From Nipponacmea schrenckii (lineage: Eukaryota > Mollusca > Gastropoda > Lottiidae): a stretch of 64,000 bases of DNA. The notes beneath the pieces were generated by a model. The model saw only the letters and a program-made list of their open reading frames with translations. It did no database searches and was not told where the DNA came from. The stretch is taken from the NCBI GenBank assembly GCA_030562195.1, contig JAUJPP010000012.1:24867476-24931475 (forward strand), written 5' to 3'. The translations under genes were made by a program, and so were the position numbers. Positions 1-12,060 of the stretch are shown here, piece by piece; position 1 is the stretch's first letter, and each line of letters opens with the position of its first letter.

Positions 1-195
1 CAACGTCGTCACGTGATTCGAGTCCGTGCTTTCGTCTGTCAAGCGCGAGCTTTCAAAACAACATGGCCGATGTTGAAGAGGATATTTTGGTTGGTTGTTT
101 GTTTGGAGTTCCTTGAAGAAATACGATCTTAATCACCTGGTTCATGTCAGAGTCGAGAAATGGATGATCTTCCTTCCCTCATGCACTGCTTTTAT
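1..195 (+). other. Candidate 5' exon of an unidentified gene, with splice donor
   Basis: This stretch is richer in CpG than its surroundings and ends in a good donor (GTAAGT from 196). Two ATGs have favourable contexts. The ATG at 63 (CAACATGG) opens an 18-codon frame, MADVEEDILVGCLFGVP, that stops at 114-116. The ATG at 160 (GAAATGG) gives M-D-D-L-P-S-L-M-H-C-F-Y running open into the donor. Either the first is an upstream ORF and the second the true start, or the exon carries a one-base indel, since a shifted frame continues open from about 110. No downstream partner exon was found before the repeats begin. The family is not recognised. Confidence 0.3.
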
Positions 196-1434
196 GTAAG
201 TTCTTTTTCATTTCGATATAAACGAATGACAACAACCCAAATTTAAATTTTTTAATGTAGGCCATGTTTCAAAGTGACCAGTCCTAAGCTTATTCACATT
301 TTCGTCCTTTTCGGTACCATATTTGTATGCTTAAACATCGACGCTATGTGAATAGACAAGAACGGTTATCTCGTGCTCTTGTTCGATAGTTTTCCCTGTT
401 TTGCATAATTACGAGATACAGAGAACAAGAAGGTAAGGTGAAGTGCTCACTCACACACACCACACCACAAAGCGTAACTGTAAGTAATATTTTACAATAT
501 TCGAATGACAACACCCCCCTTCCCCCACCTCCTTTAGCCCTTTGACCGTAGATCACAGGAACAGGCTATGATAACCATTTATTGGGTGTTTGGTATTTAA
601 CCAGCTCTTCAGACAAGTTGACATGTTGAAATTTTTGGAAAACGGTTTTAACTTGGTTGTTTGCTTTCTCGTGCGTCCCCCAATGTGCATTTTTTTTTCT
701 GCGAAAAACTTGTCTTGTTTTTTTTTGACTGGTACTCGGGTCTTTTGAGTGGGATAATATGCCTGTCCAACACCCTGCATTTACTGGTGCTATCAAAAAA
801 CACCATTCCCTAATTTAACTTGCTATTCTACTAACCTGCTCATACAGACAGCGTTTGAAAAAATTCTAAAATATGTATGTAGTAAATTAAAAATTACAAT
901 GTGAATAAGGTATCATTTTTATGAAGGGTTGTTGGCAATTCACAGACACCGTTGTAGATCGTTTGTCACAAAGTGTAGCAGGACTGTGAAAAATTCTGAT
1001 CAAATTTTCACATGCGAGGCTAATAATTCTTTAAAAGCTATAATTCGATAAAATGCCATAATAATTGATTCGATTTGCTGGAAGTATTAAGTGGCTGAAA
1101 AGGTGAAATGAGCGTTGAAAGGCCCTAGGGGAGGGGTAAAATGCGCGTTGAGGAGCCCCGAGGGACGGGTAAACTTTGAGAATGGTAATTTTATTGACTA
1201 AGCTCATAAATACACGAATTGAAACAATTGTTATACAATGTATTAAAATCAAATGTATTAAGTTCCTCTCTCGTGATTTTAGATGACTATTGTGATACCC
1301 TTTCCCCCCATTGCACACAGCGGCGTCTTCGTTAGCATATTCTAAGATAGAAAATTAGGACGTAAATCTCTTTTAGAATGCATTCGACAGTTTGGTAAGA
1401 AAGAAAGAAAAAAGAAAGAAACAACTATATTTTA
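196..1434. other. Non-genic stretch
   Basis: No supported exon, RNA gene or structured repeat is seen here. It contains homopolymer runs (poly-T near 690 and 720) and short ORFs without splice context. If the 5' exon at the left edge is real, this is its intron. Confidence 0.5.
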
Positions 1435-1675
1435 CAAGGACGACCATTTTCAATATGGACGGATGCCCGTATTCAATATGGACGGACGACCATTTTCAAT
1501 ATGGACGGACGACCATTTTCAATATGGACGGACGACTGATTTCAATGTGGACGGACTACCGTTTTCAATATGGACGGAGGACCGTTATCAACATAGACGG
1601 ATGCCCTCAACATGAACGGATGCCCGTATTCAATATGGACGGAGGACTGTTTTCAATGTGGACGTTCGACATATC
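1435..1675 (+). repeat. Minisatellite, about 24-bp unit
   Basis: About nine imperfect copies of a unit built on ATGGACGGACGACC followed by ATTTTCAAT. The unit length is a multiple of three in most copies, which explains a 95-codon open frame at 1392-1679. That frame is repeat-encoded and is not called as a gene. Confidence 0.85.
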
Positions 1676-2364
1676 TTGACCGATAAACATTCGGTACGTA
1701 AAACTCCACTGAGTGAAATGTAATGCATAGAACTAGGAAGACCGTTTCCCAGTGGAAATGTTGACCAATGAAGCGGGTAATGAAGACGCTCGAAGCCTGT
1801 CACGAGATCAAATTGATTGTCAACTTGGAATCCCGCTTTATTAATTGATAATTAACATTGAATCGGGATAAAAATAGAGGGGACATGGACACCGGTCAAC
1901 TTTCAATAATGTAATTGTCGATCTTGTTTTCTGCTATAGGTTTTACTTCTTTCTAATTATCGGAGTAAATAACAAAACAGGTACATTTTCTAAAAATCCG
2001 AAGATGGGAATAATGAAAAATGGTCAACTTAGATATAGGCTATATTTCTGGATGTTTGAAGATATACATGTAGTTGAACAACCATCACTGACTCTTTTTT
2101 GTAGTATGTATAAACTCAGGGACAATTTCCCTCATTGCGCACTGAATGTAAATAAGTGTAGAGAATATAATAGCGGTATAATTTTGTATCTGAGGTACTG
2201 TCAACATACTTATTTTTCTCTTTCTGATGATCCAATTTTTCTCACTATGTACACTTATTTTTATACGAAGTTAATTTGCTAGCACACATCGAAAATGACC
2301 CATTCTCCTCAACCTTCGCTAGGGTAGGGTTATGGTTTCTAGGTTTCCTTGAGTTGTAAATTTC

Positions 2365-3125
2365 CATGTATGAACCATATCTAGTTTCGTGTGTGTTAAT
2401 TCCATGTTAGACTCATACGTAGTTTGGTTTGTGTTATTCTTTAAGAATATACATAGTTTCATGTGTGTTATTTCTATGTAAGAATCATACATAGTTTCAT
2501 GTGTGTTATTTCTATGTAAGAATCATACGTAGTTTCATGTGTGTTATTTCTATGTAAGAACCATACATAGTTTCATGTGTGTTATTTCTATGTAAGAATT
2601 GTACGTAGTTTCATGTGTGTTATTTCCATGTAAGAATAGTAGTTTATGTGTTTATTTCATGTAAGAATCATACATAGTTTCTGGGTACTTGTAACATACT
2701 ATTCTTGTGTTATTTCTATATAAGAATGTACTAGTTTCATGTGTGTTATTTCTAGTAAGAATCATACATAGTTTCATTGTGTGTTATTTCTATATAAGAA
2801 TCATACATAGTTTCATGTGTGTTATTTCTATGTAAGAACCATACGTAGTTTCGTGTGTGTTATTTCTATATAAGAACCATACATAGTTTAGTGTGTATTA
2901 TTTCCATGTAAGAATCATACATAGTTTCATGTGTGTTATTTCTATGTAAGAATCATACGTAGTTTCATGTGTGTTATTTCTATGTAAGAATCATACATAG
3001 TTTAGTGTGTATTATTTCCATGTAAGAATCATACATAGTTTCATGTGTGTTATTTCTATGTAAGAATCATACATAGTTTCATGTGTGTTATATCCATGTA
3101 AGAACCATAGGCTACTTAGTTTCGC
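2365..3125 (+). repeat. Minisatellite, 38-bp unit (copy 1 of family)
   Basis: About 19 copies of a unit containing CATACGTAGTTTCATGTGTG then TTATTTCTATGTAAGAAC. Copies are mostly clean, but 2630-2760 has many single-base deletions. The same unit forms a second array at 13.15-13.79 kb in the same orientation, so the family is dispersed. Confidence 0.9.
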
Positions 3126-3771
3126 ATGAGACTAGTGGAAAAGATCTACACACAAAGAGGCTAGGATAATCGAATCTAAAATTGGGCGTCGCCCGGTAGA
3201 TAAGAAAAGGCAGAGGTCAGGAAATGTCTGACTGTATTTGAACATGAATGGAAAAAAAACCGCAAAGATCACGTATAGTTATCAGGGAACAAGTAAATCA
3301 TTTTTACTCCTCTTGAAAAGCGGTATTCCAATAATGGCCTTTCTATGCTTCACCAAGTGGCTGGGTGTTCTTATCTTAAAATTAAGCACCGGGACAGCCC
3401 CTCCTCTGAGTTGGTGAATGTGAAACCGGAGTGGGAACTTTTTTATAACTCAGTTCGTCCCTGATTTCAACACATATTTTTAAAGATACTCGGCACTCGG
3501 TATTGGGATTTGACCTTGACTGAAATAGCCACCTTCATGTACCGTGGAATGTAACAATTTAATTGGAATGTACTACCGTTACGCACGTGTTGGAGTTGAT
3601 CCTACTTCTGACTGTTGGCGCCCTAGATAGCACGTGCCCTTTGTACGTATTTGACTATTGGCGCCCCAATTCATGGATTGTTTGACTTGGGTGTTTCTCT
3701 TTGTGTGTTGTTTTTCGCGAGAAAATTATATATTTATACTACATTAAAAAAATTACAGTTTGTTTTTCTCC
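3126..3771. other. Non-genic stretch
   Basis: Unique-looking sequence between the 38-bp array and a MITE. A 60-codon ORF at 3651-3833 runs into the MITE terminus and is not supported. Confidence 0.4.
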
Positions 3772-4302
3772 TTAAGGGGGTTGACAACCTTATCGTTCGA
3801 GGTGTATTTCAATCAAGAAACGTATTAAGTTGATATCCATTCTATTTGACATTAAAAAAAACTCATCTAGTAAAAATGTTTAGCTCAATCGCTTCTGTAG
3901 TTAGTCAGATATCGGTCCGTAAAGATACTCTATTTATAGAAAACAATGGGATAATCCTCTATGTAGACGTACAAATTACGTTGTCAGTTGAACATTTTTG
4001 AGTACTACGTCATCAGCTAAATAAACCTTTTCTACGTTCGTCCAATGACATTGCGTTTGTCGATCAGATTTGTATTGGGGGAATCCAAAAGTCACATGAT
4101 TTCCCATAAATCTTTACGTCACATGTAAACAGAGAAATTTTATGATTGGTGGGTAGGGGTGTTTTAAGAAATAATTTTATATTTTTGGATAGCTGAAAGT
4201 CCCCTCTTTCCATTGATTTTTACATATTTCAGATAGGTGGAAAAGAAGTGGTTGAAATCGTTTATTTTGTGTACCTAGGTTTAGGGTTGTCAACCCCCTT
4301 AA
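3772..4302. mobile_element. TTAA-flanked MITE, piggyBac-like (MITE 1)
   Basis: The ends are perfect terminal inverted repeats of 18 bp including the target site: TTAAGGGGGTTGACAACC at the left and its reverse complement at 4285-4302. Total length is about 531 bp with no coding capacity. TTAA at both outer edges is the target-site duplication known for piggyBac-type transposases, so this looks like a non-autonomous derivative. Two other elements of this architecture occur at 19.11-19.60 and 35.44-35.91 kb with different TIR sequences. Confidence 0.75.
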
Positions 4303-4494
4303 CATTTGTAAATTGCGTCTTTTGTTGTATTTTCAAAAGCTAATGGCAAATGTCATGGCCAAATTACTCTGAACATCTAGCTTACTTACGTTAAGCGTGA
4401 AACGGGGGCCTGATATGCAAAGATCCGGAAGTCTTAAGCTTAAGTGGTCTTCATCCGGTCATGCGCACACCCCTTCTTATATTTAGGCTATCCT

Positions 4495-4880
4495 TTATGA
4501 AATTTCCAAAATTTGAAAGTCTAATATAATTGTCATCGTGTGATGTCGATCAGATCCCAGTTTAGCAACATAAGAAACTTTATCCCAATTTCTTTGATAA
4601 CCATCTTTCACTTTCCGTCTTTCATCTCCAAATCCAAGATGGCCGCGAGTCGAAAATTGACCAATTAAAGGCTTAGTGTTAGAGAATTTAAGCCAATCTC
4701 TTCTCATCTTCTGTAATCCAGAAGTGTTTGTTTTGATAAAAGGTTTAGTGGTGGATGTAATCGGGTTATTTCTAACTTCAGACACCGTTCAACAAGTTAC
4801 TTACAAATCTTGAGACGCCATATTGGATTCACGTTGGTTTCTAAGGACGCATTTACGTCATTAGGTCAGTAGCGGCACTG
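4495..4880. promoter_or_regulatory. Possible promoter-like island with YY1-type site
   Basis: A less AT-rich patch contains CCAAGATGGCCGCGAG near 4633-4648, close to the AAGATGGCGGC motif that YY1 binds at many animal transcription starts. A minus-strand open frame of 96 codons covers the patch but begins at a GTG, has no obvious acceptor and is not recognisable. I cannot tell whether this is a start site of a transcript or chance. Confidence 0.2.
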
Positions 4881-5827
4881 TAGAGAATTATTAGGGTAGG
4901 CCCTACATCAAACGAGGCTATTAAAATAGTGTTGACTACAATTTCTACATTGAAAAGTATATAAGGCCTAATATTTGTAGGAAGTAGCCTACCCTTTAAC
5001 GGGTCAAAATGCGCGATAGGTTATAATTAAGGTATGCCTACCAGTAGCCTAGACCTATCCAAATTTATATAATTCTATACCAAGACTTTACGATAATTTA
5101 CGATAAATTCAGCCCCCAGACGACCCCATGTCACTTCACCTTTCTTTCCGAATGAATGTTGCGACATTGTTTTGCCATAATTATATTTTACGATTCCAAT
5201 TGATTAGTTTCAGAGAAAACATCAAAGCAAGCCGACTGTTGGGCGAGAGTAATATCTCTTGAAAAAATGGTAAAATTATTAGTAATAATTACAAGAAATC
5301 AGAATAAATGTTTCCTCTTAGTTTCAGATTTCTTAAAAAAATTTTTAGTTTTAATTAATGATCGCTTTAAAGTTTTTTTTTTTTTAAATTTTCATCTTTA
5401 AATTTCCATGGGTTTTTTTTTTTACATTTTTAGAATTAATTATTTTTTCACGATTTCTCATTTTTCTTTCTTTTTAATCTTCCGTTTTGAATTTTTTAAA
5501 TAATATTTTTAGATAATTAGTTTTTTAATTAAAGATCTTGTGAACCTAATTACAATTCAGTTCATTAGGTAATTAGATTTTATAATTTGATTGAATTCGA
5601 CATTAAACTGGGATATCATCAAATAACAAATAAGAAGTTCTTTTTTTGTTAAATTTCAAGAAAATTAAGAATCTAAGAAATATCACCAGTTTAGTGGAAA
5701 AATGATGAAAAAATTCACTTTAAAATAATTGTTTTTCTATTTTTAAATATAATTATATAATATGAAATAAGAACTCTCCACTTTCATTATATTTGTAACG
5801 TTTCATTTCACACACAGTCTTTACCAA
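4881..5827. other. AT-rich non-genic stretch
   Basis: Very AT-rich with poly-T and poly-A tracts (especially 5330-5480). No exon or repeat family is recognised. Confidence 0.4.
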
Positions 5828-5887
5828 GCACAACATAATAACAATTCGTTCACCATAGCACAACATAATAACAATTCGTTCACCATA
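5828..5887 (+). repeat. 30-bp perfect tandem duplication
   Basis: Two back-to-back identical copies beginning GCACAACATAATAACAATTC. No further copies are seen in the window. Confidence 0.9.
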
Positions 5888-6589
5888 GCGCGATGTCCTG
5901 GTGATGACTACGTATCGAGAACGTGGTAGCTTGAATAAGCTCTAGCCATGCATTATAAAGTCTTCTATCTTTTGTTAGACTAGAATACCACTGTATTCAC
6001 AAGGACATTCTTTTGTTTCCTTTCCCGTCTTTGATTAAATTCTAATTATTCCTGATATTAATCCAATCTGCAACTCTTGCAGGATCTATTAGAACTGTGA
6101 TTAGTTCTGGAATTGAAAAGATCATTAAAGAACTGATATTCTTATGGAATAAAGGTTTTCAAAGAGGAAATTTCACAATGAGTACATTATCAATATTCCA
6201 TTGTGCTGTTACCTGTGTCTGGGTAAGGATTTCAAAAATAGATCTGTGAGGGTAAGAAGTACAAGATTCAAAGACATCACGTAGGGTAGCGGGGCGAGGA
6301 TTGGTATTTAATTCCAAACGACCGAATGGAAGTAACCTATGACCTATTCCAAATTGAAAGACATCGTCTGTTTTCATTAGCCCATTAGAGCAGAAGACTG
6401 TGGGATGTAAAGCTCCATTCAGTAGATATTTATATTCAATTAATAAGTAAAAAAAAAAAACAATGAATGAAAATCCGATTAATTATAAACAGAATAATAA
6501 GGCCCGGTATTAACTTCAACTAAATCAGACGCTAGTTTCTCAAATGTTTTTTTTTTTCTTCTTTTTATAATCTTTTGACAGAAAACCCG

Positions 6590-6970
6590 TATAGCTGATG
6601 TCCGAATAGCCGTATCGCCCCTCCATGGTCGTGGGCGTGTTTGTTTGACGTAAAACTCCGTTAGATTAATGGAATATGACTGAAGCTGTCGTTTCTGGCG
6701 TTGACTGACTTTTCGACTTGTCAAGCGATGATCGATAAATACGCCTCTTAAAGTCAAAGAAATATGTTCCAGTTCCAAACGTTACGTGGAATCGTTCATT
6801 TTAGCTCGTGACTATCAGAAGTGAGGGACATACGGACGGTTTGAGTTGCTCGCGGTAGTCAGAAATCGGCTCCTTTGGAATCAAAACTATTCTCTAGTAT
6901 TTGGAGAAATATTTGAACGCTAATTTTGCGTTATAACCGCCGGTTTTTAATTCAAAATATACAATTATAG
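6590..6970 (+). other. CpG-rich patch with splice donor, possible untranslated first exon
   Basis: The patch contains several CpGs (for example around 6600-6650 and 6780-6860) in an otherwise AT-rich area and ends at ATAG followed by GTAAGTG at 6971. It could be a 5' untranslated exon of a gene to the right; the nearest plus-strand coding exon with a 5' acceptor is at 21.97 kb. There is no direct evidence linking them. A 99-codon minus-strand ORF at 6479-6778 lacks features of a known protein. Confidence 0.2.
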
Positions 6971-6971
6971 G

Positions 6972-7624
6972 TAAGTGTAGTTTTTGAAATTATAAAAGTT
7001 TGTAAAAACTAGAAAAAAAAAGTTTGTAAATTATATTCAAAATAAGCTGAATTTTATTTCAAAATATTTCTAAGTTTATTTTTTTACAATTTCGTTTTTC
7101 ATATTACTTCCAACAATTTTCTCAAAGAAATTGAAAATTACCATAGAAATCTAGTTTTAAGTCAATTTTTCTTGACGATATTACTCATATTTAATTATGT
7201 AGCTAAAATTATTTCGCGTAACAATTCTACTGCAGGGAAAAATATATAATAATATCGAATCATTCTGTACGATCTTCACATATTTAAGATTTAAAAATAA
7301 TCCTTTTTAATGATTTTGCCAATTTTGTGTTTAGATAATTTTCATTTGTGCCGAGAAAAAGGCGACGAGTGAAAAATAAAAAAAGGAACGAAAACACTCC
7401 TGTAATTCTTCTGCAATTATTATGGCACCACGTTTCGAAACATTTCGTAGAGCATTATGTTTTTTTCTTTCTTTTTCCGATATCATGTAAAGTTTGGAAC
7501 TTTGCGAATTATTTTTTTATTCAAACAGACGACGAAATGCGGTAAATGTATATATGTTTTATTAATTGATTAATCAACAGCCGATAATGACGACATAACA
7601 TACTTAATTTTCTCAGAATTACAA
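6972..7624. other. AT-rich non-genic stretch
   Basis: No exon or recognisable repeat. A 65-codon Lys/Arg-rich plus-strand ORF at 7348-7545 begins without an ATG and is treated as chance. Confidence 0.4.
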
Positions 7625-8990
7625 TATTTCAACCGTCTGATTGAAAATTGGAATGGTGTAAATTGATGATATCAGTGTCTCTGATACACATAACAAGTTT
7701 AGAAAACCTCTTTACAATCTCTTTAACTACAGACATCTGATTGAAAATTAGAATGGTGTAAATTGATGATATCAGTGTCCCTGATACATATAACAAGTTT
7801 AGACAACCTCTTTACAATCTCTTTAACCACAGACATCTGATTGAAAATTAGAATGGTGTAAATTGATGATATCAGTGTCACTGATACACATAACAAGTTT
7901 AGAAAACCTCTTTACAATCTCTTTAACAACAGACATCTGATTGAAAATTAGAATGGTGTAAATTGATGCTATCAGTGTCCCTGATACATATAACAAGTTT
8001 AGAAAACCTCTTTACAATCTCTTTAACCACAGATATCTGATTGAAAATTGGAATGGTGTAAATTGATATATCAGTGTCCCTGATACACATAACAAGTTTA
8101 GAAAACCTCTTTACAATCTCTTTAACTACAGACATCAGATTGAAAATTGGAATGGTGTAAATTGATATATCAGTGTCCCTGATACATATAACAAGTTTAG
8201 ACAACCTCTTTACAATCTCTTTAACCACAGATATCTGATTGAAAATTGGAATGGTGTAAATTGATACTATCAGTGTCTCTGATACACATAACAAGTTTAG
8301 AAAACCTCTTTACAATCTCTTTAACTACAGACATCTGATTGAAAATTAGAATGGTGTAAATTGATGATATCAGTGTCCCTGATACAATAACAAGTTTAGA
8401 AACCTCTTTACAATCTCTTTAACCACAGACATCTGATTGAAAATTAGAATGATGTAAATTGATAATATCAGTGTCCCTGATACACATAACAAGTTTAGAA
8501 AACCTCTTTACAATCTCTTTTATCATAGACGTCTGATTGAAAATTGGAATGGTGTAAATTGATGATATCAGTGTCCCTGATACATATAACAAGTTTAGAA
8601 AACCTCTTTACAATCTCTTTAACCACAGACATCTGATTGAAAATAAGAATGGTGTAAATTGATGATATCAGTGTCCCTGATACACATAACAAGTTTAGAA
8701 AACCTCTTTACAATCTCTTTAACCACAGATATCTGATTGAAAATTAGAATGGTGTAAATTGGTGATATCAGTGTCTCTGATACACATAACAAGTTTAGAA
8801 AACATCTTTACAATCTCTTTAACTACAGACATCGTATTGAAAATTAGAATAGTGTAAATTGATGATATCAGTGTCCCTGATACACTTAACAAGTTTAGAA
8901 AACCTCTTTACAATCTCTTTAACTACAGACATCTGATTGAAAATTAGAATGGTGTAAATTGGTGATATCAGTGTCCCTGATACACATGAA
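7625..8990 (+). repeat. Satellite array, about 98-bp unit (family S98, locus 1)
   Basis: About 14 head-to-tail copies of a unit that includes GATATCAGTGTCCCTGATAC and ACCTCTTTACAATCTCTTTA. Within each unit ATCAG and CTGAT can form a short stem. Copy lengths vary slightly because of one to three base indels. The same family occurs at 25.04-25.63 kb (opposite orientation), 34.69-34.96 kb (decayed) and 45.14-45.64 kb, with fragments near 38.11 and 47.15 kb. Reverse-strand frames of 123 and 65 codons are products of this repeat. Confidence 0.92.
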
Positions 8991-9277
8991 CTCGTCACAA
9001 TTCCTTTTCAACAAAGAAAAAGTACTAAGTGATATTTAGTATGTCTACCAAAGACAATATTAGTTCTCTTAAAAACCCTAGCAGACTGACAAGTGAGTCG
9101 ATTTTGTCACATAATTTTATTTAGAGATCTCTCTCGACATTTTTCATGTATGTCCAGGTGAAAGGACTACGTGACCAAAAGACCAACTGTTAGATGAAAA
9201 GCAAATTCTGACTTTCTGATTGAAATGGAGTATATCGACAAACGCTAACCTAAGTTAAGCAATTTGGTCCTTAGTCA

Positions 9278-9525
9278 AGGGATAAGGATAGCGGTTAGAG
9301 CGTTGGTGCTTCACGTCATAACGTCATTTGCTTGGATACGTTGAAAATGTCGGACGTGAGTTCTAATCTCGACCAGAGTGTGAAAGTCCGATGACCTTTA
9401 ATAAGTCATCTTCACTCATAATTCCAGTCGACCAAACTGTAAATAGGTACAGATAATCCGGGAAAATTCAATGTCAATAGGTTTGACCAAGGAACAGTTG
9501 GTAGAAAGGATCTCTGTCACGGCGG
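9278..9525 (+). mobile_element. tRNA-like SINE (family A), copy 1
   Basis: The 5' part resembles a tRNA: a box-A-like stretch (TAGCGGTTAGAGCGTTGG) and, about 55 bp later, a box-B-like stretch (GAGTTCTAATCTC). The body and 3' end, including TTTGACCAAGGAACAGTTGG and the GGATC tail, match a second copy at 19.66-19.92 kb through most of their length. The 3' end alone is amplified in tandem at 27.70-28.07 and 42.36-42.89 kb. No coding capacity. Confidence 0.7.
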
Positions 9526-9559
9526 ATTTGTGAACCTAAATTGTTATACTTGTAAAATA

Positions 9560-9685
9560 TAGCCTCGACAGTTTGAAATCACAAAAAGAATAGGCTGATA
9601 CCGCTGGCCTGGCAAAATTTTCCTCGTTGCACACTACATGCTCGTCTTCATTAGCCAGTAAGGTGCAGAAGAGAAAGACATATCA
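9560..9685 (+). mobile_element. Dispersed SINE-like element (family B), partial
   Basis: Carries the family-B order seen elsewhere: CAGTTTGAAATC, then AAAATTTTCCTCGTTGCACA, then CTTCATTAGC and GGTGCAGAAGAG. The usual final block AGTAGGATGTAAAACTCC is damaged here. Confidence 0.6.
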
Positions 9686-9719
9686 TTTTTGTAAATTATA
9701 GATTTTATTTTTGTTAGAC

Positions 9720-9800
9720 TCGGAAGCACTGTCCCGGGCTTCCGAATTGTTTTTACCTTGAGTAGGATTCGAAGCCACAGCCATACCGCCTAGCAGACAA
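9720..9800 (-). mobile_element. tRNA-like SINE head, minus strand
   Basis: Read on the minus strand, GGCTTCGAATCC is a good box B. It is preceded by a tRNA-like segment but lacks a complete cloverleaf. Probably the head of a decayed SINE rather than a functional tRNA gene. Confidence 0.35.
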
Positions 9801-9879
9801 GTTAAATGTTACTATTCAACAGAAGGCATTGGCTCAGGGTTGATAATAGAACATGGTCGCTTTTGGGGGTGGGTTATAA

Positions 9880-10060
9880 CGCAGTTTATTAGAGTGTTGG
9901 AACCTTTATGACGTCATTTGCTTTGTAAAGTCAAACAAATTGGTTGCAAATTTTTAACACGCTAGGCGTATGCGAGTACGGAAAACTTTTGATCGATCGA
10001 TCCTCAGTATTTCAGTCCATCCAGGCTTGGCCAAGAACCAGTTGGCAGAAGGGGTTCGAT
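9880..10060 (+). mobile_element. Decayed family-A SINE
   Basis: Blocks in the same order as family A are visible: TTATTAGAGTGTTGG, TATGACGTCATTTGC, then CAGTCCATCCAGGCTTGGCC and AAGAACCAGTTGGCAGAA. Many substitutions and gaps show an older copy. Confidence 0.5.
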
Positions 10061-12060
10061 TTCTTTCTTTCTTCCCATTCCTGTTTTCCTTGGTATAATT
10101 TAGATAACTTAGCCTAAATTGGACATTAACTCTTAGTAAATGCTGTCTCTAATCTTGTATCTGTTCGATTTGTTTCTCAGATTAATCACAAGTTGCTTGG
10201 GTTAGACTTCTGAAATCAGCAGCCCTGGTCCAGGTTCGAGTATAAGTGTATTTATATTATTATAAATTAGTAGCTATAAAAAAACAGCTTGCAGTAGGAT
10301 GGGAAGTCTTAAACCAGGAATGTGATGCCATAGCGACCAGGGTAGGATTGGGTTTATCGAATTGTTTATGAGAAACTACGATTATTGTCTTAAGTTATTG
10401 TCAATAAATCTCGATGTGGAATTATTATTATTCACATTTGATCAGAAATTTACGTGTTGGTCTTGAATTTATAGCGGAAGTGTCATTCAAATATTTCACG
10501 CCGCTTGTTAACGATCAGGCCCGAAACATGTTTAAATAAACAGAAATCGGACCCTTAACGACATTAACAAATCAAACTGACACACTTCCGGTGATGTATC
10601 AAATGTACTTCCGGTTTGTGTACTTTATGTGTAACTTCCGGTCGAGTTAGCATCTTGGATGTTGGAATTCTGGCGATATATCACGTATTTATATTGAACT
10701 GTCTGAAATAGTCACTATTGTCACCAGCCCTCATATTTGTTCATTTATAGTGGACAACTAGAGAAGGGGAGTGTGGTAAATTGATTGTGAGGACTTGACC
10801 GTTTGGATTGTACCCAGAAATTGTCCCAAGGAATGCCATGCGTTGAAATTTGACCTGAGTTGGGTTTTCGTAGACAAAATGAAATGATATTTCACTCTGA
10901 AGTTGATAACTTGGTATTGGCAAACGAAAGTATCCCGTTACTTTAGTAACTTATCCCACCCCCTCCCCCTCTTCTCTCCCACAACGCATACAAATATTGT
11001 TGTAGTCCCTACCTCGACTTCTATAGTTCACACCCACATATAGTCCTATATTGACAAGTTTTCACGGTAAATATCAATGTATTGTGATATAGATTAACAC
11101 AATAATATCAATATACGTATACATCAGTATTAAGTTACCCCGTATAGAGCTTGATATTGCTTGGCTACTTAACGTTCACGTAATGGCGATATGTGATACT
11201 TTGAATGGCCATTGAAATGATAGATTAAAAAGTCTTCATCAAATATTGTGGATTTAGGGAGAAACAAATATAAGTTCACATGCGTAGAGATATTTGACAT
11301 GGACAATAAGAAGTGTTGAAATTTATGGAACTTCTCTCAAAAAAAAAATGACGGTCTAATGTCTTGATGGGCAACTTTAATGGTAAATTCCAATTGAATC
11401 AAAGCTATAAGTAATGGCCCGGGTCCTGTATACCTCGGGGATAGGGGTGGGGGAATCGATTAATGTGAGGGGCAGAACAATTGAAAGATCCACCCCCCCC
11501 CCCTCCCAATGGGTACGTTCCTGGCGTAATCAGTTGATAATGAAATAAAACCCTGTATTTGAGTCTTGTTTATCCACTTCGACTGTTGTAGATCAATTGA
11601 AACAGAAGAGTGTTTATAAGCCAAATTTAGAAAATTCTTCAAGAAGAACTTTAGATAGACGTGAAGACTTTGTTTTCAAACTTGTTGATTTTTTACCTCT
11701 TTCGTCGAAGATGCAGTGACGTCATTTCCGCTACTTGAAAGCCGCTAACTCTATTTAAAATGACGTTATTGTGTTCGTAAGGCTTCTTTAAGTGCAGCAC
11801 GAAACGAAATAGATTCTCTAAATTTTTAGCGGCTGAATGGAAGTAAATATTTTTGAAAATGTTTTTCTCGCCAATCATGTTTGCTATCCGACTCGAGTTC
11901 TTGTGGCAGTTTTTTTTTCAATAGCTGTATAAATAAATTGAGAGAATATTCTATTACAGTGTATAATGATTTGACACAATAGCGTTGACCCAAGTCACTA
12001 TACAGAATGGTGAAGTCAAGATGGACTCCGTGTGACAGCTTTTGTGTTTCAGTTTTTGTG
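10061..12060. other. Non-genic stretch with no supported gene
   Basis: Contains a weak tRNA-like patch with GGTTCGAG near 10233 and poly-pyrimidine runs near 10955-10980. A 60-codon minus-strand frame at 10741-10923 reads rather like a protein C-terminus (key stretch FHFVYENPTQVKF), but it lacks an ATG and a pyrimidine-rich acceptor, so it is not called. Low-complexity C tracts occur at 11490-11505. Confidence 0.4.

Noticed and set aside
4495..4785. 96-codon minus-strand frame
   Set aside because: Starts at GTG, no acceptor, no family features; may overlap a promoter-like patch.
6479..6778. 99-codon minus-strand frame rich in Lys/Arg
   Set aside because: Composition driven by a poly-T/poly-pyrimidine run and no recognisable domain.
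7923..8692. Minus-strand frames of 123 and 65 codons with similar protein repeats
   Set aside because: Encoded by the S98 satellite; similar peptides appear wherever that repeat occurs (25.46 and 45.09 kb).
7625..8990. CRISPR-like regular repeats
   Set aside because: Units are contiguous with no unique spacers, and the genome is eukaryotic.
10741..10923. 60-codon minus-strand frame that looks like a protein C-terminus
   Set aside because: No ATG, no pyrimidine-rich acceptor upstream and no recognisable family; kept only as a note.
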